A DNA stretch of 64,000 nucleotides from Eopsaltria australis (GCA_034509425.1 JAVTVJ010000072.1:4464001-4528000); one strand, 5' to 3'; positions 11,848 to 26,374 are shown, numbered from the stretch's first letter. Numbers and translations are program-made. The notes: generated by a model not told the origin, from the letters alone.

Positions 11848-14800
11848 CAGCTGCAAGGTGAGACAACAGTTTCCTGTCACCTGCATGATTAAGAGAGGGC
11901 CACCCTGTGAGTGCTGAAGTCCTAATCTAACACTACCCTCAGCAGAGATGCTGGCAAGTATGGAAGCCATGAAGGTTATGGAAAAGGAATATGTAACTGC
12001 TAATTACTATCTTACTGACTCTCCTAGGGTGCTATAGCTGTGCAGATATTTAAACAAACATTCAAACTTGTCAAAGAAGTTTGCTTCATGCACAATGAGA
12101 ATGGCTAATACAGAGTTTGATTCTACTGGCTGTTAATCAGGGTTTCTAGTGGTTTTAAAGGGAAAATAAACATGCACTTCTGTAAAATTATGTTTGAGTG
12201 GTTTGATGGAATTTTGTTGCTTGTTTAGGTGTAACAAAAAAAATTTAAGGGTAAAAGAGTAATTAGGCTTGATGTAAGTTTGGGTAAAGAGAGCAAATAA
12301 GACTCATGCATTCATATATTAACAAAATGTGTCAGGTTTAGGAAGGGAACAAGATCTAAAATAAGACATGAAATATTTTAGACAATTGTCAGCACGGTTT
12401 CCTGTATATGAATTCAGTATTTTCCTCTCTGATTATCTTTAGGTAAAAAGAGAAATTATTTTGGCTTTTAGCAATTAAAAAAAGATAACTCTCCTTCTCA
12501 TTTTCTACTTTAATAAATCTTTGACTTTATATAATAGTGGTAATGTGGCTGGTCAAAAATAAGCTAAAGGATACATCAATAATTTAGCTCAATTGAAAAG
12601 TAATGTGGAAATCATGAAATTATATTGATGCAACTTTATTAAAACTATAATGTATCTCAGTGCACAAGGAAGCACAGATAAGATGAAATCTTGTGCAAAG
12701 GTCTGCATGTTCATTTAATTAAAGGCTGAAAAATTTTCTTTTTCTTTTTCACTCATATAGGGTAGAAATATTTCTTTTATCAAGGTACTATCCATATTAG
12801 CTAAGAAGCTAGCTGCATTTCTTCTCACAGTATTCTCTTTAAGGCAATTGATTCCCTCCACCATGGATATATTGTTTTTAAAACATGAATAAAAATATCA
12901 CACTCCTGAATAAAAAAAAATCTTCAGAATCACCTTTCACTCACCTACAGGGAAGAGGAGGAGGAAATAAACCCCAGTATATTCTTTCTGAGTTCTGTAA
13001 TTCATGACAGCATCGTGTGTGTAGACAGCACTGAGGCAGAGAGCAGCATTACACAAACCCAGTGGCAAGGTGCTGGACCTGGCATCTGCTGGAACTGAGC
13101 CACTGAGAGCAAACATGCTTCTATATGGCCTGGCATCTGATCAAACCAAGAGTTTACACACCACCTGAAAATCCTACTGAGTTCTTTGGTTTTGGCAAAC
13201 AACAATTACTGAAGGGTAGTGTCAGCACCCCTCCAACTGCTGCCCCAGCTGATACCCACCCATATTTGCTTCTGCGATGTCACTGAACGGCAACAATTGG
13301 CAGCTCTTTGTAAATAAATAATGGCAATTCTATAAAGACTTGCCGAAGGTCAGCTGCCACTGTAAACTAATATAGTTCTGAAAAGAGGACCAGGAGACCT
13401 GCAAAACGCAATGTAGAGTGCTCAAGCTAACAAAATTTAGGGGGGTTTTCATACCAGTTTACAGATACATGTGAGGGGAGAAACCTCTCATTTTTGATGG
13501 CACCTTGGTTTAGCAGATAAGCTGAAAGTTGGATAAAATGAAAATGAACAAAACTTAAAATGAAAACGTGTGCACATTTTTCACACTAGTCTACTACTGT
13601 AACAGATTTTGAAGTATGTGACAGATCACCCAGCACTTGAATCCTTTAAATCTAAGTTGCCTGTTTTCCTATGAGATGTGATGTCTTTTAAGTGTATTGC
13701 CATTAGGCAGGACTCCGGATTTGTTCAAAGGAATTTTATGCCAAGTCTTCACAAGCTTTTAACCAAGTGAGCATAATGTTTCTCTGCAGCAATAACATCT
13801 ATAAATGGAATTGTTGCTCTGATGAAATCAACCACAATTTTCACCATGCTTTTTGCTGGCATAAGGTTTTATTTCACAAACACCTAAATATTTGAAGTTT
13901 GTGCTCATGACCCAAATAGCTTAATATTGCCTAACTATATTTGATGACAGCTTATCTATCAAATAACAAAGTGATGCTGGTGATACTTCTAACCATGACA
14001 GAAGTTGATTACCTGTATATGCTGCCCATTACAACTCATTTCTTTTACATGAGGTTCACCATCTTCCTCTCACTCTCCTAATATATGTCAAGACATTTGT
14101 GAAGTTAGTGTGGTACACTGGACACCATACAAATAGTTTGTAATGGAATAAATTTTATCTCAAAACATTTGAAATTGTGGTACTATTAAAAATGGAGCAC
14201 ACCCATTAGGTTTACTTTCTTTCTGGTAATTTCACTTGAGATCCAGCTCAGTCTCTGAGATTAAAACTTCCCATGACTTGGTTTGCTGTTGACTTTTATC
14301 TCACTGCTCATATCATTTGTTGTCGTATGAAGTTTTGAAGGAGCTTTTATAGAACAAAATAGCTCTTCAAAGCAAAACTGAATGCTTGAAATAATAGACT
14401 AAAATATGTATTTCTGTAGGCACTAGCTAGTAAAAATTTGAAGGAACATAATTTAAAAATGTAGCGTGTTTGTGAATGGAATCTTTTCTACCAGTAAGAC
14501 TATTATTACTGGCAATTAGATTAACAAAGCTATTGACTGATTACATAAAAGGTTGCATTTTTTTCTGCCCTGGTAGCCAGGTACATGATGGATAAAGCAG
14601 GCGTGCACAAAGCACAATACATCATTAATCCTTGGGTCTAATGTGGTTATTAGTACAGTGTCAGCAGATCAAACTCACACATCCATCTGCCTATCAGAAC
14701 AGATTACACGCTCTACAGCACTCAAGAGACAGAAAACTGATACCAACTGATAGGCCATCAGGACATCCTTAAAGTCTGGCATAATTCTCTCACTGCCACT

Positions 14801-16120
14801 TCAGTTATGTTAGTCTGTAGATTTATTTTTTCAGGGATTGGAGAGGAGTAAAGTTAAAAATGAACAAATCCTTAAAACCATGAAGCCTGTTCTGTCTATG
14901 AAAAAAGAAAAAAATAATTATTTTGAGGATAAATAATTCTTAGAGGAAGTTTTTGCAGAGTTATAGTGAGAGCCAGCACAGATATACAATATAATCAATA
15001 TTAATTCAATGCCTGGAAGAATGGAAGCAATGATTATAGGGTAAGCAAACAAAAGGGAGAAGCTTGTATATTTCATGACTCATGTTTTTCTATGTGTAGG
15101 TCATAAAGATGATTATTACACTTAACAGGGAAATTTGCACATTGTAATTTGATATTTTACAGTCTTTCCCATTCACCATGCCATGTAAAAAAATAAGTGT
15201 TACATGCTTTTGGATCCAAATACTGTTGAGAAATTGCAATGGAAATGACCATTATCAATGCAGTTTTTGCATGTACTTCAGAAGAGATGGGGTATGAATT
15301 TAAGGTGCAAGACCGCACATAAATGCTTGAGCCAGTCTGTTATAACAGTGTCAGCAGTGCTCCCTGGGCAGTGTGCCATCACATGTAATCATTTTGCTTC
15401 CAGTTAAGCAGGCTGGCCTAAGCTGGGCTTGGAGTGGTAACTCACACTTCTATACACAGCGCAGCAATGCGCCACATGCTTTAAATGGAAACCGATAGAT
15501 GTTGGAAGGGTAGGAGCAAAAAGGCTACAAGATTAGACACCAGGAAGCCACAGTGTGAAGCCTGTTGAATATAAGGTGAAAGAGTTGACCAGAAGACTAA
15601 GTGGGAAATGAAGTTTGTTAGCAGTGAGGTGCTGTTATTCTCTTAATTTTGACATAATATCTGACCATGAGACTTTTTCGCTGAAACTTCATTTTCGTTC
15701 TTCTTGAAAACAAAATTGATGGTTGACTGACATTCATTTCATTCTACTAATGAAAAAAATTAATTGTATGTACTCTGTAGATACCCATGCTGTGTCAGAG
15801 ATTACAGGCAAATTATCTCCACACTTTTTTTGGGTGGTATTTTATTTTAAAGGGGAGATTTGTACCTTCTTAACATTCAAGGTGGTGACATGTTGAAATT
15901 ACTGTCTACCTAGTGTGTATGTCTTACCAATCCATTTTAATAATATATAAAGACTTCAAGTGTTTTTCTTTCCTTTTAGTAAATATGATGAAAGAACATT
16001 ATCTTAGGTCTGGTATTTTTGTCTTCTGGATCAGATGTTCAGTATAAAACTGATGAAGATTAGTGACCTCTAACTTACATAGATGCTTCCTAAGTTCTAC
16101 CAATTAGTCAGTTGAGATTT

Positions 16121-16151
16121 GATTAATACTAAATAATAGATTAATACTAAA
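16121..16151. repeat. 18-bp tandem duplication
   Basis: 'gattaatactaaa' at 16121-16133 recurs at 16139-16151, separated by 'taata'. Confidence 0.9.
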
Positions 16152-18945
16152 GATTATCACCCTATTTACTCTTCCTTTATTTCTTATTTCTTTATTTTTT
16201 TATATTTATACATCAATTTCTATACCATGGACAATCTGATTCTGCCTTTTTACTTCACTATGCTGTATGTGAAAGCAATTTTCCAGGCTTCCTTAAGTAT
16301 TTTGAATTGTGTGGGGAGTAGTCTCTCTCCTGTTATTTCTTTAAATGAACTTCACTGTACTAACTGAGGAAAGGATCACTTCATATTTCCCAAGCATCCA
16401 GAAAGCCTTTAACTCCACACAAAAAAATAATACGTTCTTTGCTGCTGTTTGAAAGCCCTTTGCAAACATTGAAGTCCAAACAGCTCTGTGTGAGAGAGAT
16501 AACTACCGGACTATAATCAACTCCATTACCTACAAAGCTTTACTGTTCGGTTTTGCATAGAATTTCTACAAGCTAGCAGCTGCAAATTAAAGGTGCTTTA
16601 ATATTTTTATTCTGTGGATTTCAGTATACAGCATGAACCTGCTGACATGACCTACTGACATTTGAATTGCTTTCATCCATGATTGTGATGTTACTTTAAA
16701 TTATCACTTTTGTCACACTGCAGCTGCTCACCAGGCCAGTGGAGAGTATATTTTCTGGGATCCTAAAGTTTCTGCAGCTGTCCCTAGCCTTACCCACATC
16801 TATCAATCTCTCAGCATCAGTAACTACAAATCCTTTTATATTTTCTTTCTGATCCAATGGAGAGCTCAACTCAGATATGGTTTTCCTTCCTGTACCAATC
16901 TCATTGTAGTTATTAGCTTTCTATTTTCTTTCTCTTCTAAAAAATTGTTAGTGAAATATTTTGTGCATTGAAAATTGCAAGTATGGATTGAGCAAAATTA
17001 TATATGAAAATTCCAAATTTGAGACAATTTAAAGAAATGTGAAACCTTCAACACTTAGTGTTCCATTTTGACATTTTGAAAGTGAACTTTAAAAACTAGT
17101 TTTAGTTTTGAAAATGCAACTACTTTTAAAAATAAAAGTAAACAGTGGAAATTAAATTGAACACCAGTCTAAGAAATACCTAGTATTTTAAATTCTTCTG
17201 AGTATCATACATATGATCCTTTCATGTCCAAGTGAAGTGAGCCAAGGGGAAAAAGTCATCTCTGTACATCTGTAATATAGTACAGCATGTCATAGTACAG
17301 AAAAATAAGCTGTGTCTACTCAGATAACCTCTGATCTTTTTCTTCTTTTGAACTGGACTCGCTGCTGCTGGGTTCCTGATCTTTATCACTGGAATACATT
17401 TGCCTGAACTCTATGTCTATTCAGTAAATAGGATGGCAAATCAAAAATGTTTTCTCTTATGAGTTATTTCTCTATCTTTTCTGATGATCAAGGCACATAT
17501 GAACAGAACAGTTCCTGGTTCTTCATCATAGTCATCTAATTCTTTCTTCTGCTTTCTGAATTGACATTTTAAAAAGAGAATAACTTTCTGCTTTTTCACT
17601 CATTTTGGGAGCATTAGGCTTATCAAATTCCTTTCACACTTACTTGTGGCACAACCTTCAGAAGTACAGAGAAGTTCCCAACCTCCTGCTCTGGGTTCCA
17701 GTCAGGTGATGAAAGGGTTTTGCTTTCATTTTTATCCTCCTGATCCTAGATTCTAGACAGTGTGTGTGCATATTTTTTGTTTTGACTCTAGTGCGGTGTT
17801 TCCATGTTTTTCCTGTCTTTCTTCATTAATCTGTAGAACAGAAAATACATTGTGTTTTCAGGTATGTGTACAGAGGTTTTGCTGTTTTCCTTTATCCTTT
17901 GCTGTTTCTTCATTGCCCAATTACTTCTGCCATGACTGAAGTAAGTTCTGACGGTTGTAAAGAGAGAAAAATTTGGTAGAGAAAAAAGCTGTGTTTCTAT
18001 GTATTCCAATGAAAATGAACTGATCTGGGAAAACTGCCAACTGTTTTTCCTTTTTTTTGTCACATTCTGCCCCTCATGCTTCCAACTTTATAGCATTTCT
18101 CTTAAAATTTGAAATCTAAGGGAATTTGAGACCATCTAATGGAGGTGACAACGGCCCCTCAGGACTTCCCACACACAACCTCTTGCATAATAAGCTTTCT
18201 GGTAGCCTAAATGCATGGCACTGTATCTGCAACCAAAAGTTGCCTGCAATCTCCTTATTAAAGGGGGAATTAAATAAACGAACATGATAACATTTTGGAA
18301 GACTATCTGGGCCCATGCCGTGTCCAGGTATGGTCACATGCCCAAGTCTCTCCTATCCTCCATACAAATAACTATGGTCATGGGGTGAAGGACTGTGTTG
18401 ATGAAGGTCATGTTTCTGGTGATGGGTGGGGATTAAACCTAATTCTGTAGAGGGTATATTCTTGTGAAATTATTATCTTCAAAGGTTTTGAGTCAATGCT
18501 CATTTGAAATCAGTGGACAGATTTCAATCACCCTTAGTGGGCTTTGTATGGTTCTGCATTATATACCTTGATTTGTAAATGTTTTTTGCTTAAAACTAGG
18601 AGGGTTTTTTCTTAAATCTGTTTTTCTCTGTTGAAAGTGCTTGTATTCTCACCCCCAAGAAGGACTGAGTAGTTTCATTTTGAGTCCACACATTATTAAG
18701 CACTGATTCATTTTAGTTTCATAAAACATTAAATAGTCGTCCAGATAAAACTGGTTTTGTTTCCCACATGTACCAAGCTGCTTGGTTCTCATAACAATGA
18801 AAGTCAAAATAAAATATGTGAAGTGTAATGAAATCACTCAGTTTATTTGTAGTGCTAATGCCATTATTTGGTTCAAAGGATTTTATTAACTATTGAAGAT
18901 TCAGGAACAAATGATGAATGATCTAGGAAGACCTTTTAAGTAGCT

Positions 18946-18978
18946 GATTGACACACATGAAAAGATTGACACACATGA
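18946..18978. repeat. 18-bp tandem duplication
   Basis: 'gattgacacacatga' at 18946-18960 recurs exactly at 18964-18978, separated by 'aaa'. Confidence 0.93.
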
Positions 18979-20900
18979 TGTCAGTTGAAAACCAATAACA
19001 CTGGGGAAAGCTGGGATAATGATGCAGACCAAATCTATGTTCTATCAATGTTACTTTCAGCAAAATGGGGTGTGAAGCCAATGGCAGATTTGTCTGTGCT
19101 AGAAATACAAGAACCATCCCAGAACAACTTCCATGGTCTCAAGCCAACAACAGATTGTTGGAACTAAGACTTCTGATCAACACTTTATTCACTGTGACAA
19201 TCTAGCATCTTTCATTTGTGTTTTGTCCCTCTAAAACCAGTGAGGTTGTTGTCACTTGCTTAAACAGGTCAAAGTTGTTTTTGCAGTCCAACACCTGAGG
19301 AGACTGCCCCCAAATTGCCAAAGTGTGTAAGTTTGTGAAAAGACCCATTGGCATCACTGATATTGTTCATCTTCCACATATTAAGGGAAGCAATTCCTTC
19401 TTGGCACAAACCTTGCCCATGCATGCACTTCCTGACTCCCAGCTAGCCCTCAGCTTACTTTCCAACATGCTCTGGTGCACTCAAGCAAGAAAAGTTATTA
19501 TTGTGTCCTAAACATTCAGAGCTTACTTCAAAAAATGAATTTTCTCATAATCTGAGATAAAAAATGTGCCTGCTGCCAGATGCTAATTGTATTCAGTAGT
19601 GTAGCAAGAAGAGTCAGACTGCAGTGACATGGACAGGGAGGGGCATATAAGAAAGTTCCTTGGCTGGCATAGTTATTCAGGGATGGTCCAAACAAGGTGC
19701 TTTCATTCCTCTTCCCAAAGAAAGTTTGTGCTATTTTAACATGGAACAGTCTGTGACAGGAAAAAAAGAGGATCAAAGAGGGAAATTCAAAGGCAATTCA
19801 GTAGGCAAAAGGGTAGCTATCTTATTCAAGTTATCAAAACCTGAAGAAATTTCCAATTGTGCACTAAAGACCCAATATAAAACTCACAGAAATCGATCGT
19901 AATCTTTCCACTCACTTATGTACCTTTGAACAAAGCTTTTCTCACTCCTTTTAAAGTCATTTTTGTACCTTCTTTGCCCACCTTTAATTCAGCTGTGATA
20001 TGACATCCATTACAACTAACATCAATCCAAAAGTGTAATTGCCCTACTGTGGAAAATGGTAAGAAGAGATTAATTAACATCTTCATATCTCATCTTCTAT
20101 ATAATGACTTTGTCATAACTGAAATTGTCCTTCTCTTATCATGTTGTCATTTTCTCCAGGTTTTAACTGGATGTTACACTTGAAAAGGTCAATTATAGTA
20201 AGTTCAAAAAAATACATGAAGGTGAAGATGAACAACTGACATTTAACCTAAGTGATGATGCTCTGCTTTTTAACTGTGAGTTTGATTAATTTAAAACCAA
20301 TTTGGATCCATTCTTTGCTTCATTGCCTGTGCAGTGAAACTCCAAAAATTTGACCCAAGAGAATATAATTCAAGAGGGAATAGATGCTTAGTAGATATAT
20401 ATGTCTCGCTCATAAATTCTCTAAAGTACTGAGCAAATGCAATTAAATTAAGGGAATAACTTTTTTCTTTTTTACTTTTTTTAATAGTTCTTTTTTTACT
20501 GTGTGATATTTCTACCCGCAAAGAAAAAAACCAAGCCTGTTTCCAGAAGAGCATCTCTCTTTGATTTACTGACTCTGTTTTGGCAAGTGTTTGCTTCAAT
20601 GACAATCTACTGCTGCAAGTGCTGGTAATGAGTAAACTCCTTCTAGTAAAACTGTGACATGTTCTAATTGATCCTGAGTTGGAATGACAGCACTATAACT
20701 CTGTTTTATTCACTGATGATCCGTTAAAAATTTTACTCTGACATCGTTCACTGAAAGTGATATCCTTCCTAAAGTGAACTGAGCAATTTGTACAATAAGG
20801 GAATGTTTGAATTGAGAAGGTACCTCAGGTTTATGTATATTTTTCTTTCTTACATGTCTTTCTGTGGAGTAGTGATCCACACTTTTTTCATTGTGAATAT

Positions 20901-21320
20901 CTGGAAAATAAATGAGAGATGAGAGTGATGACTTCTTAGGGTTTGTTTTTTTGACCTCCCCAGTCCCTTTTCTTCTCAACTGTCTGGCCTTACTTAGTTG
21001 CCTCACTGCACTAACTGCTTGTCCTACACCTTCAAGCAGAAGTCCTTTGACTTCTCCTCATTGTTTTCCTGTATCTTTCTGCAATTCCCAATGTAATGCT
21101 TCTCTTCTAGATGGAACAAATCCTACAGAAACACTTCCTAAGGCATTGATATGTCTCATTGAGTCAATTTGGGTTTGGGTCGCTCCTCTTTCAGCTACTG
21201 AACCCACAAGGTCATCACCACCCATTAGGGAACCTGTGTGATCAGGCTCACCAGGCTGCTTCAGCCTGACCTCCTCCCTGTTTGCAGTATTATAAAGGAT
21301 ACCACACACCCACCTATCAG
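20901..21320. other. GC-richer block with long open frames on both strands, unidentified
   Basis: Base composition rises above its AT-rich surroundings. The + strand is open for 109 codons (20912-21241). The minus strand is open over 21058-21309 and, after a stop, over 20710-21006. None of the three translations shows a domain I recognise. It could be a decayed coding insertion or chance. Confidence 0.3.
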
Positions 21321-24300
21321 CAGCAAAGCTTGCCAGCTTTGGACAGCAGTCTGAACACTAAAGCTCAGGTGTGTGCTTTTCCCTATAATGAATTTGTCAC
21401 TTGGCACTTACAAACAAGGACAGGACATTCAGTCACGTTCTCATATTAAAAAAAACAAAAAACAAAACCTCTTTTTACACAAATATAAACCAATTATTTT
21501 ATCACAGTCTGAAAATATATCAGCTTTTTTTCCAAACATATATGCTGGTCTTTTGTGTCCCACCGACTCTCTTGGTCATTCCCCCAGTAGGAAAATGACT
21601 ATATAACACAAGGATAATGGCACAGCATTTTTCAGTTCACTTCTAGGATATTATCTGGATACCTTTTATTCCTTTGTTTATTTATTCACACCTATGTCTC
21701 CTAAATATCTTCCAGCAGTGAGCTGCCTACATCATTTTAAACTTCCTTTCAACTGAGGAACATTATATGTCACTCAGAGCACTCTGTTACTGAGTGACCT
21801 ACAGTCTCACCTGTGGTAGATTTACTGTGTGCATGCGAGTTCAAGTTCTCCATCATAAAACAATTATGTAGCAAGTCTGACTATAATGGAGTTGTTTCAG
21901 CTTCTGTGTGCAGAGTTTATGTCCTGATATTCTTTAAAAATCTGCGGCTTACTCTCTTTTCTAAGATCATTTTTTCCAGTGTCTAATTTTCCTCTCTATT
22001 TATCTGTGTACTAATGCACTCCAGGATCCTGTTCCCTACTCTCTTCTGTCTCATAGGAGGACTGCTTAAGTCTACAGTGTCACAGAGCAGCTAGTAGTAT
22101 TTAGTGACCTCCTGCTCTATTAGATGGAAATTGATTTTCCTCTTCCAGGCAAGTGAAAAATCCATAATGTGCTCCATCAACTTTGTTTGTGCAGCAGCAC
22201 CAGCAACTGAAGCTACAGGTGAAGACACAGCTCTTCAGGCATCATAAATGACAGTATCTTTTCTCAACATCACAGTAAGAAGACTGCAGTAAAGTATTTC
22301 TCCAGCAGTTTGCAGTACACCTGATAAGGACCTGCTGGCTGACATTTGTCTGGCAAAGTATGTTGCTAAATTTCCCCAATTACATTTCACAACTGCAAAG
22401 TCTCCTATAAAAAGTTACATTATATGGCCACATATAATAAAATCTGAAATGTTTGCAGGCCATTGCCCCCAAAACTTAATTGGAGAAATACTACCCAAAG
22501 AGCAGTGCACAGTGGTGCTTCTGCGGATAGAAAGTCAAAGCTGGGACATTCTTCTGATAGCAGCAATTTACCTACTCAGCCACAGAATTGAATCATAATA
22601 ATCAGTATTTATGACAAGTCTTTGCAAATAAGTATTCAACACAATAAGATCAAGTACTGCCACATCTTTGGGAATTTACAATTACTATCTGGACAGTAGT
22701 GGTTTTTAAGCACTCCCTCATTTTAGGGATGCTGCTCCTGGGTTCAGGATGCATAATTTTACCTCTATTTTCATTACTGAGCCTGAAACATTGAAATTAG
22801 GATTAAGAGTGACCAAAAATATCAACACTAAAGCGTTACTGTAATGCTTCTTTCTTTGACCTTACTTTCATTTGCAGAGGCTCAAAAACAATTAGTAGCT
22901 ATGGAATATGTTCACCCAGATCCAATATAACATCCTTTTATGTGAGGAGAGGGAATGGAGTGGAAATTTTGTCGTCATAGCTCACCTTGATGGGTGCCTG
23001 GCTGTACGAGGTATTCAGACACCACAGTCTTGGCTGCAGTGTAAGAACCTGCACAGAATACAATCAAGCTAAAAAAGAAGTGGGAAGTGGAGTATATAGA
23101 TACATTAACACCAAGGGAAAACTTCTTCCAGCAGTATAGAGAACATATTTTCTGGGAACAATGTCCTCTTTGTTTTTATAGCAAGCTGGATGGAAATTTC
23201 CAGGCAGATATACTCACAGCAAAAGAAATTAAAACAGACATTCACATGATAACGAGGGAGGACAGTCAAAAGATAGCCAGACTGCAGTCATAAAGCAAGT
23301 AGGAGTATTGTTTTAGCATAAGAAACTTCTTATTTTATCATAATTTCCAGTGAAAACAACATCCACCAGGGGATAGAAAAGAGTATAGAGAATTGGTAAA
23401 TTGAGGTTCTAGTTGATCCAATCACCTATTGTGCAATCTAGATAGAGGATAAAGCATCAAGACAATTAATGGTAGTGCATTTGCATGTAAAATGAGAATA
23501 TGAATATCCCTCCTCTTTATCTCACAGAAGAGTTATGAAACATCACATAAGCTATAACTTTCAGGAAAGATAATAAGAACAAAATGTTATTAACACCCTA
23601 TCACTAGTTCTATTGTGTTTCCATTTTATCTGTTAATGACCATGGTTTCTAGAAATAAAGATTGTGACATTGTGGAAGTCAGGCTTTCTCTTGAAGCAGG
23701 GCACAGTATGAAAGGACTGCAACAATTGTCTCATCCTGTGTGTTATGTCTTTGACACTCAAGTCTTCTGAAGAAGCAGAGGCCACAGGGGACCCTTCAGA
23801 GCTGGTAGTTCCTTTGAGGGAGATCCAGCTCCATCATTTTGGAGTTGCACAGAGGCACCTAGGAAAGCATGACTGGGGTGTTAAACACCAGGACAAAAGA
23901 GAGAGAGGGAATTGTGGCAGACATGAAATTCACAGACTCTCCTGCTTTTCAGTGCCCAACTTGTCACCTCCAAAGTTACACTTTAAAAAAGTGTGTGCTT
24001 GTGAATGTACTTATGGAGGTGAGTATATATATGAGATACAGTAGACATGGACTAATTAAGTCTTGCCTCTATTTGGAAGGACATGTCTATAGTTGAAAAA
24101 ACAACAAAAAATGTGCCCTTTACTATATGAATTAGCTAAAAGATGAAAATACTAACAAAGGAAATATTAGGATTTTGAAATTAATTGAACTTTCAAATTT
24201 ATGCCTGAAGCAATGACTTGAATTAAAAAACAGTATATCATTAATTTTGTATCTGTTAAAATCAGCAAGAAAATCCCTACTGGATGGTACTACAATGATT

Positions 24301-24520
24301 CATCTAGCCAGGCATTCCACCCAGAAGGTAGCAACAAGAGCTGTTCATCAGCAGGGGGAAACATGTGAGTCTGGATAGTTTTTCAAGTCCATTCACCTGT
24401 CCTTCCCAACTTCCACAGGCATGGTATTAAGCATGCCAGACAGCACGTGCCTTCACATTCCCTTTAGTATCTGCTCACAAATCTGTTCAGGAGTTTGTGC
24501 TGAATCTTTTGCAACCACTC
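21321..24520. other. Unique DNA, no gene seen
   Basis: No repeat family or gene recognised. Frames at 23745-24096 are short, overlapping and featureless. Confidence 0.55.
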
Positions 24521-24985
24521 ATTCTTCTAACTCTACAATCTCCTGTGGCAGCAGCTCCTGCAAGGTGGGGTGGAAAACCATCCTGCAGTCACTCAGTCCA
24601 TTATATTAATCATCTTGTAAGCCTCAGCCAGCCTGCCAACATACCTTCTGCTCACCAAATTTAAGATCCCAGGCTATTCAAACCCTTCAAACATGGGATA
24701 CTTCCTCTCTTGATTGTGTTTTTTGTCCTTCTCTTATTCCAGGTCTGTTACATCTGTCTTGGGATGTGGATAGCAGGGATGCATTAAATAGTCAATGCAT
24801 GAGTGCCAGGGATTTCACAGAGGCAAAAGACAACCCTCTGCCTTGTTCTCAAGATTCTTCCTGACAACATTTTGTCATCTTCTGTTGGCTACTGCTGCAT
24901 ATGGACATGCTCATTCCAGAGGACAATCCACAGTGACTCCCCAGCCTCTTTGCAGAGTTTAATTTCAACAGCAAATGTTTTAGAC
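24521..24985 (-). mobile_element. Ancient CR1 LINE, ORF2 to 3' region
   Basis: On the + strand it follows the reverse complement of old CR1 elements for over 400 bases. 'ctcctgtggcagcagctcct' comes first, then a 'gatcccaggctattcaaac' block, then 'ctgttacatctgtcttggga', 'ggatttcacagaggcaaa', 'gacaatccacagtgactccc' and 'cctctttgcagag'. The blocks fall in the correct order, but divergence is high and no frame is open. It is much older than the copies at 6869 or 38850. The terminal tail is missing or unrecognisable, so both limits are estimates. Confidence 0.65.
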
Positions 24986-26374
24986 TTCTTAAATGCAGTG
25001 CAACACAGACACTTGTTACAGCTGAGATCAGAACTCGTGTGTGTGCCGGTGTGTGTTCTCTACTCCTCCCACCTAAACCATACCTTTTAAACTGATGAGA
25101 TCAGCTGGAGGAAGTAGTTCTGCTCTTACTAATCCCTTGCAGATAGTTTTCTCTTTCTTGCAGTTCACCAATTCCTTGTATTGCTACAGAAGGCGAGGAT
25201 TAAGCCTGATGTTACAGTTCTGTACTGCTGCATTTGGGAGCTAAAATTGGCCTTTCTTTTCTTTCTTCCCTCTCTATTTACTCCTCTTCAAGCACAAATC
25301 CAAAGTAGAAAAGAAAATATTGTCTCTTTCAGAGTAGAAACTGTGCGATAAGTGCTCCCTTCTGTCTTTCTGCCATTTGGTCAAAAGTCAAGTCTGTTAT
25401 GGTTTGTGTTTTACGTTTGCTAGACACGTACCGAACATTCCACTTCCCTGAAGTGCATCCTTTCTTTCATTTGCTCTTGGGAGAATGATGTTTTCTCAAT
25501 GGAATACTATAAAGGTGGTGCTTGAAAGGTCCTTCCTACCCACTTACAGCTACCTATATTTTTGTTTTTAATCAGGTCAAACAATTTACTTCTATCCTGC
25601 AGGAAGGTAATTGAGGCTTCTGCTTTTTAGACTTTCTTTTAGAGTTTGCCCCAGGGCTAGTAATAACAAAAGAGTAAATAGTGTATTACAGCTCTTACAA
25701 GGTTAAGATGCTTATTCTAGTCTGAAATGTCAATGTTTTGCTATTTCCAGCAGCACAGTGCAAATCCATGACAATGCTTTTTTAAGGTACTGATGTAAAA
25801 TGTTAAAGGTTTTGTAGCCTGGATAGTTCTTGTTGTAGTCCCCTATACAAATCAGATCTGCTAACAGGAACAATGGGGTAAAGCCTCCCATTAAACAGAC
25901 TTTACTAATTTATAAGATGTATCAATTCAACTGCTTCCACAGGAGAAAAACATCCACTGCACTTCCTCATCCACTTACTACTGCTCTCATTTCATTTTTC
26001 TCATCCCTTTATTACCCCTGCAAACAGCAGCTGTAGTATAAACCTTATTACCTTGAACAAAATCATGCTTGCTAATGAAAAAAAGCGTGGTTTTGTAACA
26101 ATCTGATGATTAAGGCAGAGCAGCTACTTCTATTGCATGAGCTAAAAGCCCACCTGCAATGCCAGTAGCAGCCATGCTTTAGATAAATTCTGACTCTGTC
26201 CCATGAAAAATACCCCAAAAAACAAACCTAACCAAAACAAAAATCAGTAACGACTCTAGAAACCAGAGAGGAATTTGCCATACTGAAATACTTTTTTAAA
26301 AATGTTTGTTGATAAGTTGATCAAGTTATTGAATTAAAATACAGTGATTCACCATCAACAGTTATTCAAACCTT

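Larger units (their letters stand above)
11853..20900. other. Unique AT-rich DNA, possible conserved non-coding blocks
   Basis: No gene, LINE or LTR recognised across about 9 kb. Two small duplications with an 18-bp period occur at 16121-16151 ('gattaatactaaa' twice) and 18946-18978 ('gattgacacacatga' twice). Blocks at 14560-14790 and 16440-16700 have the texture of conserved non-coding elements (rich in homeobox-like TAAT cores, no decay signature), but conservation cannot be tested here. Confidence 0.55.
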
